From contig NZ_SSSR01000004.1 of assembly GCF_009469695.1 (NCBI RefSeq), forward strand, positions 62,001 to 126,000: 64,000 bases of DNA. The letters are read 5' to 3'. The stretch is from Propionivibrio limicola (GTDB lineage: Bacteria > Pseudomonadota > Gammaproteobacteria > Burkholderiales > Rhodocyclaceae). The number at the start of each line of letters is the position of its first letter. Within the stretch, counting starts at the first letter, position 1. Under the pieces are notes generated by a model. The model ran no database searches and was not told the DNA's origin. It was given only the letters and a program-made list of their open reading frames with translations. Positions 29,154-36,654 of this stretch are shown here, piece after piece. The position numbers were made by a program, and so were the translations under genes.

Positions 29154-31847
29154 ATGGACATCGAACGTCCCAATCCCGACCAACTGCTGAGCCAGGTCAC
29201 TGCCGAGGAGGCCAAGGCCAAACGGGGAAAGTTGAAGATTTTCTTCGGTGCTTCGGCGGGCGTCGGCAAGACCTACGCGATGCTGAGCGAGGCGCGGCAG
29301 CAACTTCTGCAGGATGTGGACATCGTCATCGGCGTCGTCGAGACGCATGGCCGCATCGAAACCGAAGTCATGACCGACGGCATGGAACGGATTCCGTTGC
29401 ACGAGACTCCTTACCGCGACCATGCGCTGAAGGAATTCGACCTCGATGCTGCACTGGCCCGCAAGCCGGCCATCATCCTGATGGACGAGCTGGCGCACTC
29501 GAACGTCGTTGGGTCGCGGCATCCGAAACGCTGGCAGGACGTGCAGGAACTGCTCGACGCCGGCATCGACGTATATACGACGGTCAACGTCCAGCATCTC
29601 GAAAGCCTCAACGACATCATCAATGGCATTACCGGTATCAAGGTCTGGGAAACCGTGCCCGACCGCGTTTTCGACGAGGCGGACGAGGTTGTCGTCGTCG
29701 ATTTCCCACCCGATGAACTGATCGAGCGCTTGCGGCAGGGCAAGGTGTATCTGCCGGAACAAGCGAAGCTGGCAGCGAAGAATTTTTTCCGCAAGGGCAA
29801 TCTGCTCGCGTTACGCGAACTGTCGCTGCGCCGTACAGCCGACCGCGTCGACGGCGAAATGCAGGCGTATCGCCGCCGCACCCTCATGGCACGCGTCTGG
29901 CCGACGCGCGAATCGCTGCTGGCCTGTGTCGCCGCCGGCGAACATGGCGAAAAAATCGTCCGTACCTGCGCTCGTCTGGCCGCCCAACTCGACGTACCGT
30001 GGCATGCCGTCCATGTTGAACCCTCGTCGCCTTCCGGCGAGAGCGAACGTGCGCGCCAAGAAATTCTGCGCGTTCTGAAGTTGGCCCAGGATCTCGGCGC
30101 TACCACTGCTGTCCTGCCTGCTCCTGCGGTTGCCTCTGCGCTGGTGCGTTATGCGCGGGAACATAATTTGTCGCGTCTCGTGATGGGGCGTCCATCGCGG
30201 CGCAGGCCATGGCGGCGGCCCCTTGGAGATGCGATCGAGGCTGAGGTCGACGATCTGGATATCCTGCGCGTATCGCTGGCAAAAAGCACTCCGCAAAAAG
30301 CGTCAGAACCAGTTCGCCCCCTTGCTCGAACCCCGATCCGCTGGAACGATTATCTGGCCGCACTCGCTGCGTGTGGCACAACCGCGTTACTGGCAACACC
30401 CCTGCTCGGCGTGCTCGAACTCTCGAACATCGTCATGCTGTTCCTGCTCGCGGTGGTCGGCGTGGCGCTGCGCTTTGGCCGAGGACCGGCGGTGGCGGCG
30501 GCCTTTGTTGGCGTTGGGCTGTTCGACCTTTTCTTCGTGCCGCCGCGCTTTTCTTTTGCCGTCAGCGATTTCCAGTATCTCGTCACCTTTGCCGTCATGC
30601 TCGTGGTGGCGCTAGTCGTCGGGCAACTGACCGCGGGCCTGAAAGTGCAGGTCGAGGCCGTCACCGAACGGGAGCGGCGCGTCACCGGGCTTTACGAAAT
30701 GTCGCGCGACCTGTCGGCGGCCCTGATGGCGGAGCAGGTCGCCGAGATCGGCTCACGCTTTCTCGCGACGGAATTCGGTTTCAAGTCGGCCATCCTGCTG
30801 GCCGACGAGAAGGACCGTCTTCGAGTGATGCCGGGCGCTGCGTGCGATGTCGATATGGGCGTTGCGCAATGGTCTTTCGATCGGGGCGAGGCGGCCGGCC
30901 GTAGCACCGATACGCTGCCAGCCAGCAAATGTCTGGTCGTGCCTCTCAAAGCCACGATGCGCCTGCGCGGCGTACTGGCGATCGAACTGGAAGGCATCGA
31001 TCTGCTTCGACCGGAACAGCGGCGCCTGATCGACACCTGCGCTTTGCTGATGGCGATCTCGTTCGAGCGCATTCACTATATCGAGGTAGCACAGCGGACC
31101 ATTGTGCAAATGGAATCCGAGCGACTGCGCAACTCGCTTCTGTCCGCGATTTCGCATGATCTGCGTACGCCGTTGGCGTCGCTGGTTGGAGTAGCCGATA
31201 CGTTGCAGATGACGAAGCCGGCTCCGACCAGCCAGCAGCTGGAATTGATTCAGACGATGCGCAATTCGGCGATGCGCATGAACGCCTTGGTCGGCAATCT
31301 GCTCGACATGGCGCGTCTGGAATCTGGTGCCGTGCATCTGAACCAGCAGTGGCAGCCACTCGAGGAAGTCGTCGGCAGCGCGCTCGCCAGCGGTGCGGCG
31401 ATGCTGGAGGGACGGCCATTGAAGGTAGATCTGGCGCCAGATCTACCGCTCCTACACCTTGATGCCGTCTTGATTGAGCGCGTCCTATTCAACGTGCTGG
31501 AAAACGCTTGCAAATTCACCCCCGCCCTTTCGCCGATCGAAATCGAAGGCCGGGCCGACAGCCAGCAGGTGATCGTTACGATTAGTGACCACGGGCCGGG
31601 GTTGCCTCCCGGCCGCGAGGAAGCCATCTTCGAGAAATTCGAGCGGGGCAGCAAGGAAAGCGCGACCCCCGGCGTTGGCTTAGGACTCGCCATCTGTCGC
31701 GCCATCATGCAGGCCCACGGAGGAACAATTCACGGCGCGACACGCGCAACGGGCGGCGCGCAGTTTATTCTCGCGTTCCCGCGCGGGGAGCCGCCCAGCG
31801 ATGATGGAACAGCCGTTGAGAATCCAGAGGAGCCGGGCCATGAGTGA
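29154..31847 (+). CDS. kdpD: Sensor histidine kinase KdpD
   Basis: An 897-residue full-length KdpD. It has an N-terminal cytoplasmic KdpD domain with Walker A (GASAGVGKTYAM, about residues 33-44) and a universal-stress-like domain (about 250-370). A four-helix membrane block (about 400-500) and a GAF-like region follow, then HisKA with His668 in AISHDLRTPL and a HATPase domain (NVLENACKFTP; GVGLGLAICRAI). It senses potassium limitation and phosphorylates KdpE. Its 3' end overlaps kdpE by eight bases. Confidence 0.97.
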   Translation: MDIERPNPDQLLSQVTAEEAKAKRGKLKIFFGASAGVGKTYAMLSEARQQLLQDVDIVIGVVETHGRIETEVMTDGMERIPLHETPYRDHALKEFDLDAALARKPAIILMDELAHSNVVGSRHPKRWQDVQELLDAGIDVYTTVNVQHLESLNDIINGITGIKVWETVPDRVFDEADEVVVVDFPPDELIERLRQGKVYLPEQAKLAAKNFFRKGNLLALRELSLRRTADRVDGEMQAYRRRTLMARVWPTRESLLACVAAGEHGEKIVRTCARLAAQLDVPWHAVHVEPSSPSGESERARQEILRVLKLAQDLGATTAVLPAPAVASALVRYAREHNLSRLVMGRPSRRRPWRRPLGDAIEAEVDDLDILRVSLAKSTPQKASEPVRPLARTPIRWNDYLAALAACGTTALLATPLLGVLELSNIVMLFLLAVVGVALRFGRGPAVAAAFVGVGLFDLFFVPPRFSFAVSDFQYLVTFAVMLVVALVVGQLTAGLKVQVEAVTERERRVTGLYEMSRDLSAALMAEQVAEIGSRFLATEFGFKSAILLADEKDRLRVMPGAACDVDMGVAQWSFDRGEAAGRSTDTLPASKCLVVPLKATMRLRGVLAIELEGIDLLRPEQRRLIDTCALLMAISFERIHYIEVAQRTIVQMESERLRNSLLSAISHDLRTPLASLVGVADTLQMTKPAPTSQQLELIQTMRNSAMRMNALVGNLLDMARLESGAVHLNQQWQPLEEVVGSALASGAAMLEGRPLKVDLAPDLPLLHLDAVLIERVLFNVLENACKFTPALSPIEIEGRADSQQVIVTISDHGPGLPPGREEAIFEKFERGSKESATPGVGLGLAICRAIMQAHGGTIHGATRATGGAQFILAFPRGEPPSDDGTAVENPEEPGHE

Positions 31848-32532
31848 AATTCGCGCCAAGATATTGATTGTTGAGGACGAGGCCGATATTCGCCGGTTCG
31901 TGCGCATGGCCTTGGAAAGCGAGGGGCACGAGGCTTTTGAGGCAGACTGTCTCAAGCGCGGACTCATCGAAGCGGGAACGCGACGCCCTGATCTGATCGT
32001 GCTTGATCTTGGGTTGCCCGATGGCGATGGGGTGGATTTCATCCGCGATCTGCGCGGCTGGTCCAACTCGCCGGTCGTCGTGCTTTCCGCGCGTAGCGGC
32101 GAGAACGACAAGATCGCCGCGCTCGATGCCGGCGCTGACGACTATCTGGTTAAACCATTTGGCGCGGGGGAACTGATGGCACGCGTGCGCGCTCAGTTAA
32201 GGCGTCGGGCGCAACAGGCAACGCCCGGCGAGCCGATGATCCGCTTTGACGATATCTGCCTCGACTTGAGTCGCCGCGTTGTCGAGCGCAACGGCGAACC
32301 GTTACACCTGACTCCGATCGAATACCGCCTGCTGGCCTGCGTGGCCACGCAACCCAATCGCGTCATTACGCACCGACAATTGTTGAAACTCGTCTGGGGA
32401 CCGGGGCACATCGAAGATACCCATTACGTACGTGTGCACATGGCCAATCTGCGCAAGAAAATCGAGCGCGATGCATCGATGCCGAAGCACATAGTCACGG
32501 AGTCTGGAATCGGCTATCGTTTCGTCTTGTGA
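31840..32532 (+). CDS. kdpE: Response regulator KdpE
   Basis: A 230-residue OmpR-family regulator. The receiver domain has Asp56 (LIVLDLGLPDGDG), the switch Ser in VVLSARS and Lys in LVKPFGAGEL. The C-terminal winged-helix DNA-binding domain has LTPIEYRLLACVA and the final GIGYRFVL. The start is the ATG at 31840, giving MSEIRAKILIVEDEAD; an in-frame start at 31801 lies within kdpD. It should activate kdpFABC, plausibly through the duplicated dyad elements upstream. The 212 bases from here to the IS end hold nothing recognised. Confidence 0.96.
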   Translation: MSEIRAKILIVEDEADIRRFVRMALESEGHEAFEADCLKRGLIEAGTRRPDLIVLDLGLPDGDGVDFIRDLRGWSNSPVVVLSARSGENDKIAALDAGADDYLVKPFGAGELMARVRAQLRRRAQQATPGEPMIRFDDICLDLSRRVVERNGEPLHLTPIEYRLLACVATQPNRVITHRQLLKLVWGPGHIEDTHYVRVHMANLRKKIERDASMPKHIVTESGIGYRFVL

Positions 32533-32806
32533 GGCGGTTATTTTCTCAAAAGACGAGGTGCTGATCATCGCGCGCGGCGACTCAGAGTTTTGTCGCAAGC
32601 GACTGCCCCGGGAAAACACCTCTCTTGGCGTGGCCGAGTGACGGCTTGCCATTGCATACGTACCGTTTCGGTCAGGCAGGCGGGCTGCAAAGGCCGAACA
32701 CTTCTCAGTCAGCCCCTGCTCTGTAAGACGGCTCCCTCCAGAAATGGCGTAGGCTGGAAATCAAAGAGTCCACCGTTTTGTAGAATTTGCCAAACGGAGG
32801 ACAGAG

Positions 32807-33109
32807 ATGGAACGCATCCCGAACGGGGTATATACGCCGGAATTTCGGTCAGAGGCCGTCAAGCTGGTAGAGCAGGAAGGCTTGTCGGTCGATCAGGCCG
32901 CGAAGCGGCTCTCGGTGCCCAAAAGCAGTCTGGGCAACTGGGTCAGAGCGGCCCGGTTAGGCAAGTTGCCGAAGGCTGGACAAGGGCAGCGGCCGCCCAC
33001 GGAGACGGAAATGGAATTGGCGCGGTTACGCAAAGAGTTGGCAGAAGTCAAACTGGAGCGTGATTTGCTAAAAAAGTGTGCGGCGTATTTCGCGAAGGAG
33101 TCGCGGTGA
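32807..33109 (+). CDS. IS3-family transposase OrfA
   Basis: A 100-residue protein with an N-terminal helix-turn-helix (YTPEFRSEAVKLVEQEGLSV, then QAAKRLSVPKSSLGNWV) and a C-terminal leucine-zipper-like coiled coil (ELARLRKELAEVKLERDLLKK). The A AAA AAG heptamer at 33070-33076 is in the correct frame for -1 slippage into orfB, yielding the OrfAB transposase. The ribosome-binding site GGAGGA lies just before the ATG. Confidence 0.93.
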   Translation: MERIPNGVYTPEFRSEAVKLVEQEGLSVDQAAKRLSVPKSSLGNWVRAARLGKLPKAGQGQRPPTETEMELARLRKELAEVKLERDLLKKCAAYFAKESR

Positions 33110-33981
33110 AATACGAGCGGATCGAACAATTGCGACATCAGCACCCTGTGGCGGTCTTGTGCCGAGTATTGGACGTATCGGAGAGCGGCTATCACGCCTG
33201 GCGTAAGCGCCCACCGTCGGCGCGTCAGCAAGAGGCTGTCCGTTTGGAAACCGAAATCCGTGCCGCGCATCAGCGGACGCGGGAAACCTACGGCCCCAAA
33301 CGCTTGCAATCCGATCTGGCCGATCATGGCGTCGCAGCCAGTGTCGATCGCATCAAACGGATTCGCCGAAGGCTGGGGCTGCGTTGCAAGCAGAAACGAA
33401 AGTTCAAGGCGACAACTGATTCGCGGCACGCCTTGCCGCTGGCCCCCAACCGACTGAATCGGCAATTTGCCGTCGAGGCGCCAAACCAGGCCTGGGTAAC
33501 GGACATCACCTACATTGCGACGGATGAGGGCTGGCTCTATCTGGCGGGCGTCAAGGATCTGTTCAGCGGCGAGCTGGTGGGCTACGCCATGTCAAAGCGC
33601 ATGACCACGCCTCTGGTCATGCAAGCGTTGTTCCGGGCCGTCGCTGCCAAGCGACCAAAGGAAGGGCTGCTTCACCACTCGGATCGCGGCAGTCAGTATT
33701 GCGCTCATGCTTACCAGAAGCTGCTACGTCAATTCGACATGCACGCGTCCATGAGCCGTAAAGGGAACTGTTGGGACAACGCCCCGATGGAAAGCTTCTG
33801 GGGAACCTTGAAAACCGAACTCGTGCATCACCGACGTTTCTCCTCCCGCGAACAGGCGCAACGAGAAATCACCGAATACATTGAGATCTTTTATAACCGC
33901 ATCCGCAAGCAGGCGCGTCTTGGCTATCTTTCTCCTGCTGCGTTCAACCAAAAATACTATGCAGAAAAGATAGCTGCTTAA
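33106..33981 (+). CDS. IS3-family transposase OrfB (DDE catalytic domain)
   Basis: The catalytic part of the IS3 transposase. The frame is open from 33076. An independent GTG start at 33106 overlaps the orfA stop as GTGA, but the main product is probably an OrfAB fusion made by -1 frameshifting. It has an N-terminal helix-turn-helix-like segment (VAVLCRVLDVSESGYHAW) and the rve integrase core. The DDE residues are Asp in WVTDITYI, Asp in HHSDRGSQY and Glu in NAPMESFWGTLKTE. The frame is intact, so the element may be active. Confidence 0.93.
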   Translation: MKYERIEQLRHQHPVAVLCRVLDVSESGYHAWRKRPPSARQQEAVRLETEIRAAHQRTRETYGPKRLQSDLADHGVAASVDRIKRIRRRLGLRCKQKRKFKATTDSRHALPLAPNRLNRQFAVEAPNQAWVTDITYIATDEGWLYLAGVKDLFSGELVGYAMSKRMTTPLVMQALFRAVAAKRPKEGLLHHSDRGSQYCAHAYQKLLRQFDMHASMSRKGNCWDNAPMESFWGTLKTELVHHRRFSSREQAQREITEYIEIFYNRIRKQARLGYLSPAAFNQKYYAEKIAA

Positions 33982-34127
33982 CACGGTGGACTCTTTGGTT
34001 GACGACCTATGCCAAACCGTCAACTGCGTTTTTTCGCATCCGCCCCAGATCCGGGTGTAACGAGTAATCGCTGCAAATAGGGAGGGCTTTTTTGTTAGTA
34101 AAGGGAGGGGGCAGCGCGGCCAACTTT

Positions 34128-35342
34128 CTAGGCGGCGCTTCCTCGAAGAGTCAACACATCTGCGCCCGCTTTAAGCTTGTCGAGGTAGTCAGCCCATAGT
34201 TGCATCATCGCTTTGCGCTCTTTCAGGAACCTCGTCCGGTTGTACGCCGTACCGAGGGCATCAGGAACCGAGTGCGCCAGTTGGTGCTCGATCACTTCCG
34301 GTTTCTGGTGCAGTTCTTCATGCAGGATTGTCCGCGCCATCGCGCGGAAGCCGTGTCCTGATATTTCGGTCCGCGTGTCATAGCCCATGCGGCGCAGGGA
34401 GGCGTTGATGGCCGCGTCAGACATGGGCCTTTTCGGATCGCGGCCGGGAAAGACGTACTGTCCTTGACCGGTCAGCGCATAAAGCTCTCTCAAAATCGCT
34501 ACGGCTTGCGAGGCCAGCGGAACCAAATGGTCGGTATCGGTTTTTGTAACCAAATAGCGCCACTCCGCTTTGTTCAAGTCGAAATCTGCCCATTGAGCCT
34601 TCCTAAGCTCGCCCGGTCGGACAAACAGCATTGGTGCCAGCCGAAGCGCGCAGTGAACGACGAAGGTGCCACGAAAGCCGTCGATAGCGCGGAGCAGCTC
34701 GGCAGCTTCTCTGGGCGTTGTAATTGCCGCGAAGTGTTCGCCGCGAGCCGGAGGAAGGGCGCCTCTAAGATCGGGGCATGGGTCACGTGTTGCCCGGCCG
34801 GTTGCAATCGCATAGCGGAAGCATTGGCTGATTTCGCTTCGTATCTTGTGGGCCGTGTAACGTGCGCCGCGTTCGTCGACGCGACGCATTACGGAGAGAA
34901 TCTCTGGGGCGGTAATCGCCGAAATCGGCCTTTCGCCAAGCCATGGGAAGACGTCGTTTGTCAGGCGGGCAAGCGCCTTTTTGTACTGGGCTTCTTCGAC
35001 AACGGCGCGCTTATGCTCAAGCCATTCCCGGCAAATGATTTCAAAGGAATTGCTGGCGCGCGCCTCTGTCGCCGCCTTCGTTGCCTTTCTGTGTTCCCCC
35101 GGGTCGATCCCGGCTGCAATCTGTTCGCGTGCCGTATCGCGTTTCTCGCGAGCGGCTTTCAGGCCCACATCCGGATAAACACCCATTGATAGTGTTTTGC
35201 GTTTGCCGGCAAAACGGTAGTCCATGCGCCACCAGCGCGAACCGTTGGGCGTGACGAGCAGGTACAACCCCTTGTCGTCGGAAAGTCGGACTGGCTTTTC
35301 CGCAGGCTTTGCGCTGCGAACCGCGATATCAGTAAGTGCCAT
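34128..35342 (-). CDS. P4-type tyrosine integrase of the island
   Basis: A tyrosine recombinase of about 404 residues. It has the N-terminal DUF4102-type arm-binding domain (LTDIAVRSAKPAEKP...LYLLVTPNGSRWWRMDYRF), a core-binding domain and a catalytic domain. The catalytic domain has Arg in VRPGELRKAQW, the H-x-x-R box HGFRAMART, HQLAHS and the nucleophile Tyr in GTAYNRTRF. The start is the ATG at 35342, with AAGGAG eight bases upstream. An in-frame start at 35381 lies within the repeat region. It sits beside the 3' end of tRNA-Leu, its presumed target. Confidence 0.95.
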   Translation of the reverse strand: MALTDIAVRSAKPAEKPVRLSDDKGLYLLVTPNGSRWWRMDYRFAGKRKTLSMGVYPDVGLKAAREKRDTAREQIAAGIDPGEHRKATKAATEARASNSFEIICREWLEHKRAVVEEAQYKKALARLTNDVFPWLGERPISAITAPEILSVMRRVDERGARYTAHKIRSEISQCFRYAIATGRATRDPCPDLRGALPPARGEHFAAITTPREAAELLRAIDGFRGTFVVHCALRLAPMLFVRPGELRKAQWADFDLNKAEWRYLVTKTDTDHLVPLASQAVAILRELYALTGQGQYVFPGRDPKRPMSDAAINASLRRMGYDTRTEISGHGFRAMARTILHEELHQKPEVIEHQLAHSVPDALGTAYNRTRFLKERKAMMQLWADYLDKLKAGADVLTLRGSAA

Positions 35343-35391
35343 GACAGTAACTCCTTTTGAGAGGGATCCTGTTACTGTCAAAGTTACTGCC
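35343..35391. promoter_or_regulatory. Right integrase arm-type sites and int leader
   Basis: GTTACTGTC (35371-35379) and GTTACTGCC (35383-35391) repeat the left-end pair at the same 12-base spacing. A third copy in opposite orientation (35343-35351) sits between the int ribosome-binding site and its ATG. Integrase binding here could also repress its own gene (inference). Confidence 0.6.
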
Positions 35392-35422
35392 TTTTTTGCC
35401 GGCTTTCAAGGTATTTTGTTGG

Positions 35423-35529
35423 ACTGCAGCGGACGCAAAAAAGGCCAGAAACCTTGTATTTACTGGGTTTTCTGGCCTAAATCGGACGGCTTTGGACTTG
35501 TTTATGGTGCCCGGAACCGGGATCGAACC
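35423..35529. repeat. Right attachment repeat of the tRNA-Leu island
   Basis: About 107 bases matching 22572-22675 imperfectly. It spans the downstream flank and terminator of tRNA-Leu and the last 25 bases of the tRNA gene itself (35505-35529). The integration core is most likely in the T-arm/acceptor end, as is usual for P4-type integrases. Confidence 0.75.
35436..35480 (-). terminator. Terminator of tRNA-Leu
   Basis: On the minus strand, a stem of AGGCCAGAAAACC-type arms is followed by six T residues. It lies 25 bases past the tRNA-Leu 3' end and partly explains the A/T-rich end of the attachment repeat. Confidence 0.8.
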
Positions 35530-35591
35530 GGTACAGCCTTGCGGCCGAGAGATTTTAAGTCTCTTGTGTCTACCAATTTCACCATCCGGGC
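35505..35591 (-). tRNA. tRNA-Leu (anticodon UAA)
   Basis: 87 nucleotides with a long variable arm as in leucine tRNAs. The acceptor is GCCCGGA/TCCGGGC with encoded CCA, the anticodon loop is CTTAAAA (anticodon TAA) and the T-loop is TTCGATC. It is intact and is the integration site of the adjacent island. Confidence 0.96.
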
Positions 35592-35623
35592 TACAGAATA
35601 TCTTACGGCAACGGGAAGCCAAC

Positions 35624-35656
35624 AAAAAAAGGAAATGCCAAAGCATTTCCTTTTTT
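35624..35656 (-). terminator. Terminator after the Gly-Cys-Gly tRNA operon
   Basis: The stem GGAAATG/CATTTCC has a six-base loop and is flanked by seven A and six T, so it can work on either strand. It directly follows tRNA-Gly and separates it from tRNA-Leu, which may therefore have its own weak promoter. Confidence 0.85.
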
Positions 35657-35660
35657 AAAC

Positions 35661-35736
35661 TGGAGCGGCAGAAGAGTCTCGAACTCTCGACCTATACCTT
35701 GGCAAGGTATCGCTCTACCAACTGAGCTACTGCCGC
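35661..35736 (-). tRNA. tRNA-Gly (anticodon GCC), copy 2
   Basis: 76 nucleotides, encoded CCA, anticodon loop TTGCCAA. The acceptor is GCGGCAG paired with CTGCCGC. It differs from copy 1 in the acceptor, anticodon and T stems, but mostly by paired changes that keep the stems intact. Confidence 0.97.
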
Positions 35737-35822
35737 ATCTCTTGGCAAATCCCCTACAGGACCTACACAAGCTATAACCTTTTCAAACCCAGATAAATTA
35801 AACTCTAGGCCTTTGATATTAC

Positions 35823-35896
35823 TGGAGGCGCGAGCCGGAGTCGAACCGACCTACACGGATTTGCAATCCGGTGCATAACCGCTTTGCTATCGCGCC
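35823..35896 (-). tRNA. tRNA-Cys (anticodon GCA)
   Basis: 74 nucleotides with encoded CCA. The acceptor is GGCGCGA with its partner TCGCGCC, the anticodon loop is TTGCAAA and the T-loop is TTCGACT. It is the middle gene of the Gly-Cys-Gly cluster. Confidence 0.97.
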
Positions 35897-35941
35897 GCAC
35901 CTAGCCGACGTAGTACCGCAACCTACGCGGCCCCAACAAAC

Positions 35942-36017
35942 TGGAGCGGGAGACGAGTCTCGAACTCGCGACCTCAACCTTGGCAAGGTTGCGCTCTACC
36001 AACTGAGCTACTCCCGC
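35942..36017 (-). tRNA. tRNA-Gly (anticodon GCC), copy 1
   Basis: 76 nucleotides with encoded CCA, acceptor GCGGGAG/CTCCCGC and anticodon loop TTGCCAA. It is the first gene of the cluster, just behind a consensus promoter. Confidence 0.97.
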
Positions 36018-36032
36018 GTGAAGCGAGTGCGC

Positions 36033-36060
36033 ATTATATAGCACGGGCAAACGGTGTCAA
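36033..36060 (-). promoter_or_regulatory. Sigma-70 promoter of the Gly-Cys-Gly tRNA operon
   Basis: On the minus strand, a perfect TTGACA and a perfect TATAAT are separated by 16 bases. The expected start point is about 8 bases before the first tRNA-Gly. A GC-rich discriminator (GCGCAC) follows, typical of stringently controlled stable RNA promoters. Confidence 0.9.
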
Positions 36061-36147
36061 TATTTTTATTGTTTTTGCGCCACCAAGCAAGACGCAAAAA
36101 AACACACCATTGGTTTATTCCGCATACCCCAATGCCATGCGCCATTT

Positions 36148-36639
36148 TTACGCGGAAAGATTCGCTAAAGGGGATCGTTTTCTAATCGCACTGAGCAATC
36201 CGTAGCTCGCATCCTCAACCATGTCCAACACTCGGTCAAACCCCTGAGCCCCCCCGTAATACGGATCAGGCACCTCGACTTCGACGTGGCGACTCGAATA
36301 CTCCATGAACAGATTGATTCGGGTGGAGGATTCAGGGGGGCACAGCGTCTTTAGCGCAGCCAGGTTATTGCGATCCATCGCCAAAATCAGATCGAATTCC
36401 TGGAAATCTTGCGAACAAACCTGTCGCGCCCGCAGCAGCCCGATATTGTATCCACGCTTTATGGCCGCCTCTTGAGCACGGGGGTCGGGCGCTTCGCCAA
36501 CGTGATAGCCATGCGTTCCCGCAGAATCGACCGCCACCAAATGGAGAAGATTATTCGCTGCCAGTACATGCCGAAACACTCCCTCAGCTGTCGGCGACCG
36601 ACAGATATTGCCCATGCAGACGAAGAGGACTTTTATCAT
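36148..36639 (-). CDS. Low-molecular-weight protein tyrosine phosphatase
   Basis: A 163-residue LMW-PTP. The P-loop CMGNICRS (Cys8 to Arg14, C-X5-R) opens the protein and the general-acid Asp lies in VPDPYYGG. The start is set at the ATG at 36639 (MIKVLFVCMGN). A TTG at 36654 would add five residues and directly abuts the uvrB stop. It probably shares a transcript with uvrB. Targets of such phosphatases include tyrosine kinases of polysaccharide export, but no such kinase is present here. Confidence 0.94.
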   Translation of the reverse strand: MIKVLFVCMGNICRSPTAEGVFRHVLAANNLLHLVAVDSAGTHGYHVGEAPDPRAQEAAIKRGYNIGLLRARQVCSQDFQEFDLILAMDRNNLAALKTLCPPESSTRINLFMEYSSRHVEVEVPDPYYGGAQGFDRVLDMVEDASYGLLSAIRKRSPLANLSA

Positions 36640-36654
36640 GGATGAACTTGCCAA

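Larger units (their letters stand above)
32745..34014 (+). mobile_element. IS3-family insertion sequence
   Basis: An element of about 1270 bases. Imperfect terminal inverted repeats of about 30 bases match at about 24 positions: left TGGCGTAGG... and the right complement TGGCATAGG..., with a shared inner block CAAAGAGTCCACCG. The outer ends are TG...CA, as in the IS3 family. It contains the orfA/orfB pair with a slippery heptamer. No matching direct repeats flank it, so the target duplication has decayed or the exact ends are off by a few bases. It lies between kdpE and the integrase. Confidence 0.85.

Noticed and set aside
32741-34018. Target-site duplication around the IS3 element
   Set aside because: The three or four bases flanking the ends on each side (AAA against AAC) do not match, so I do not claim one.
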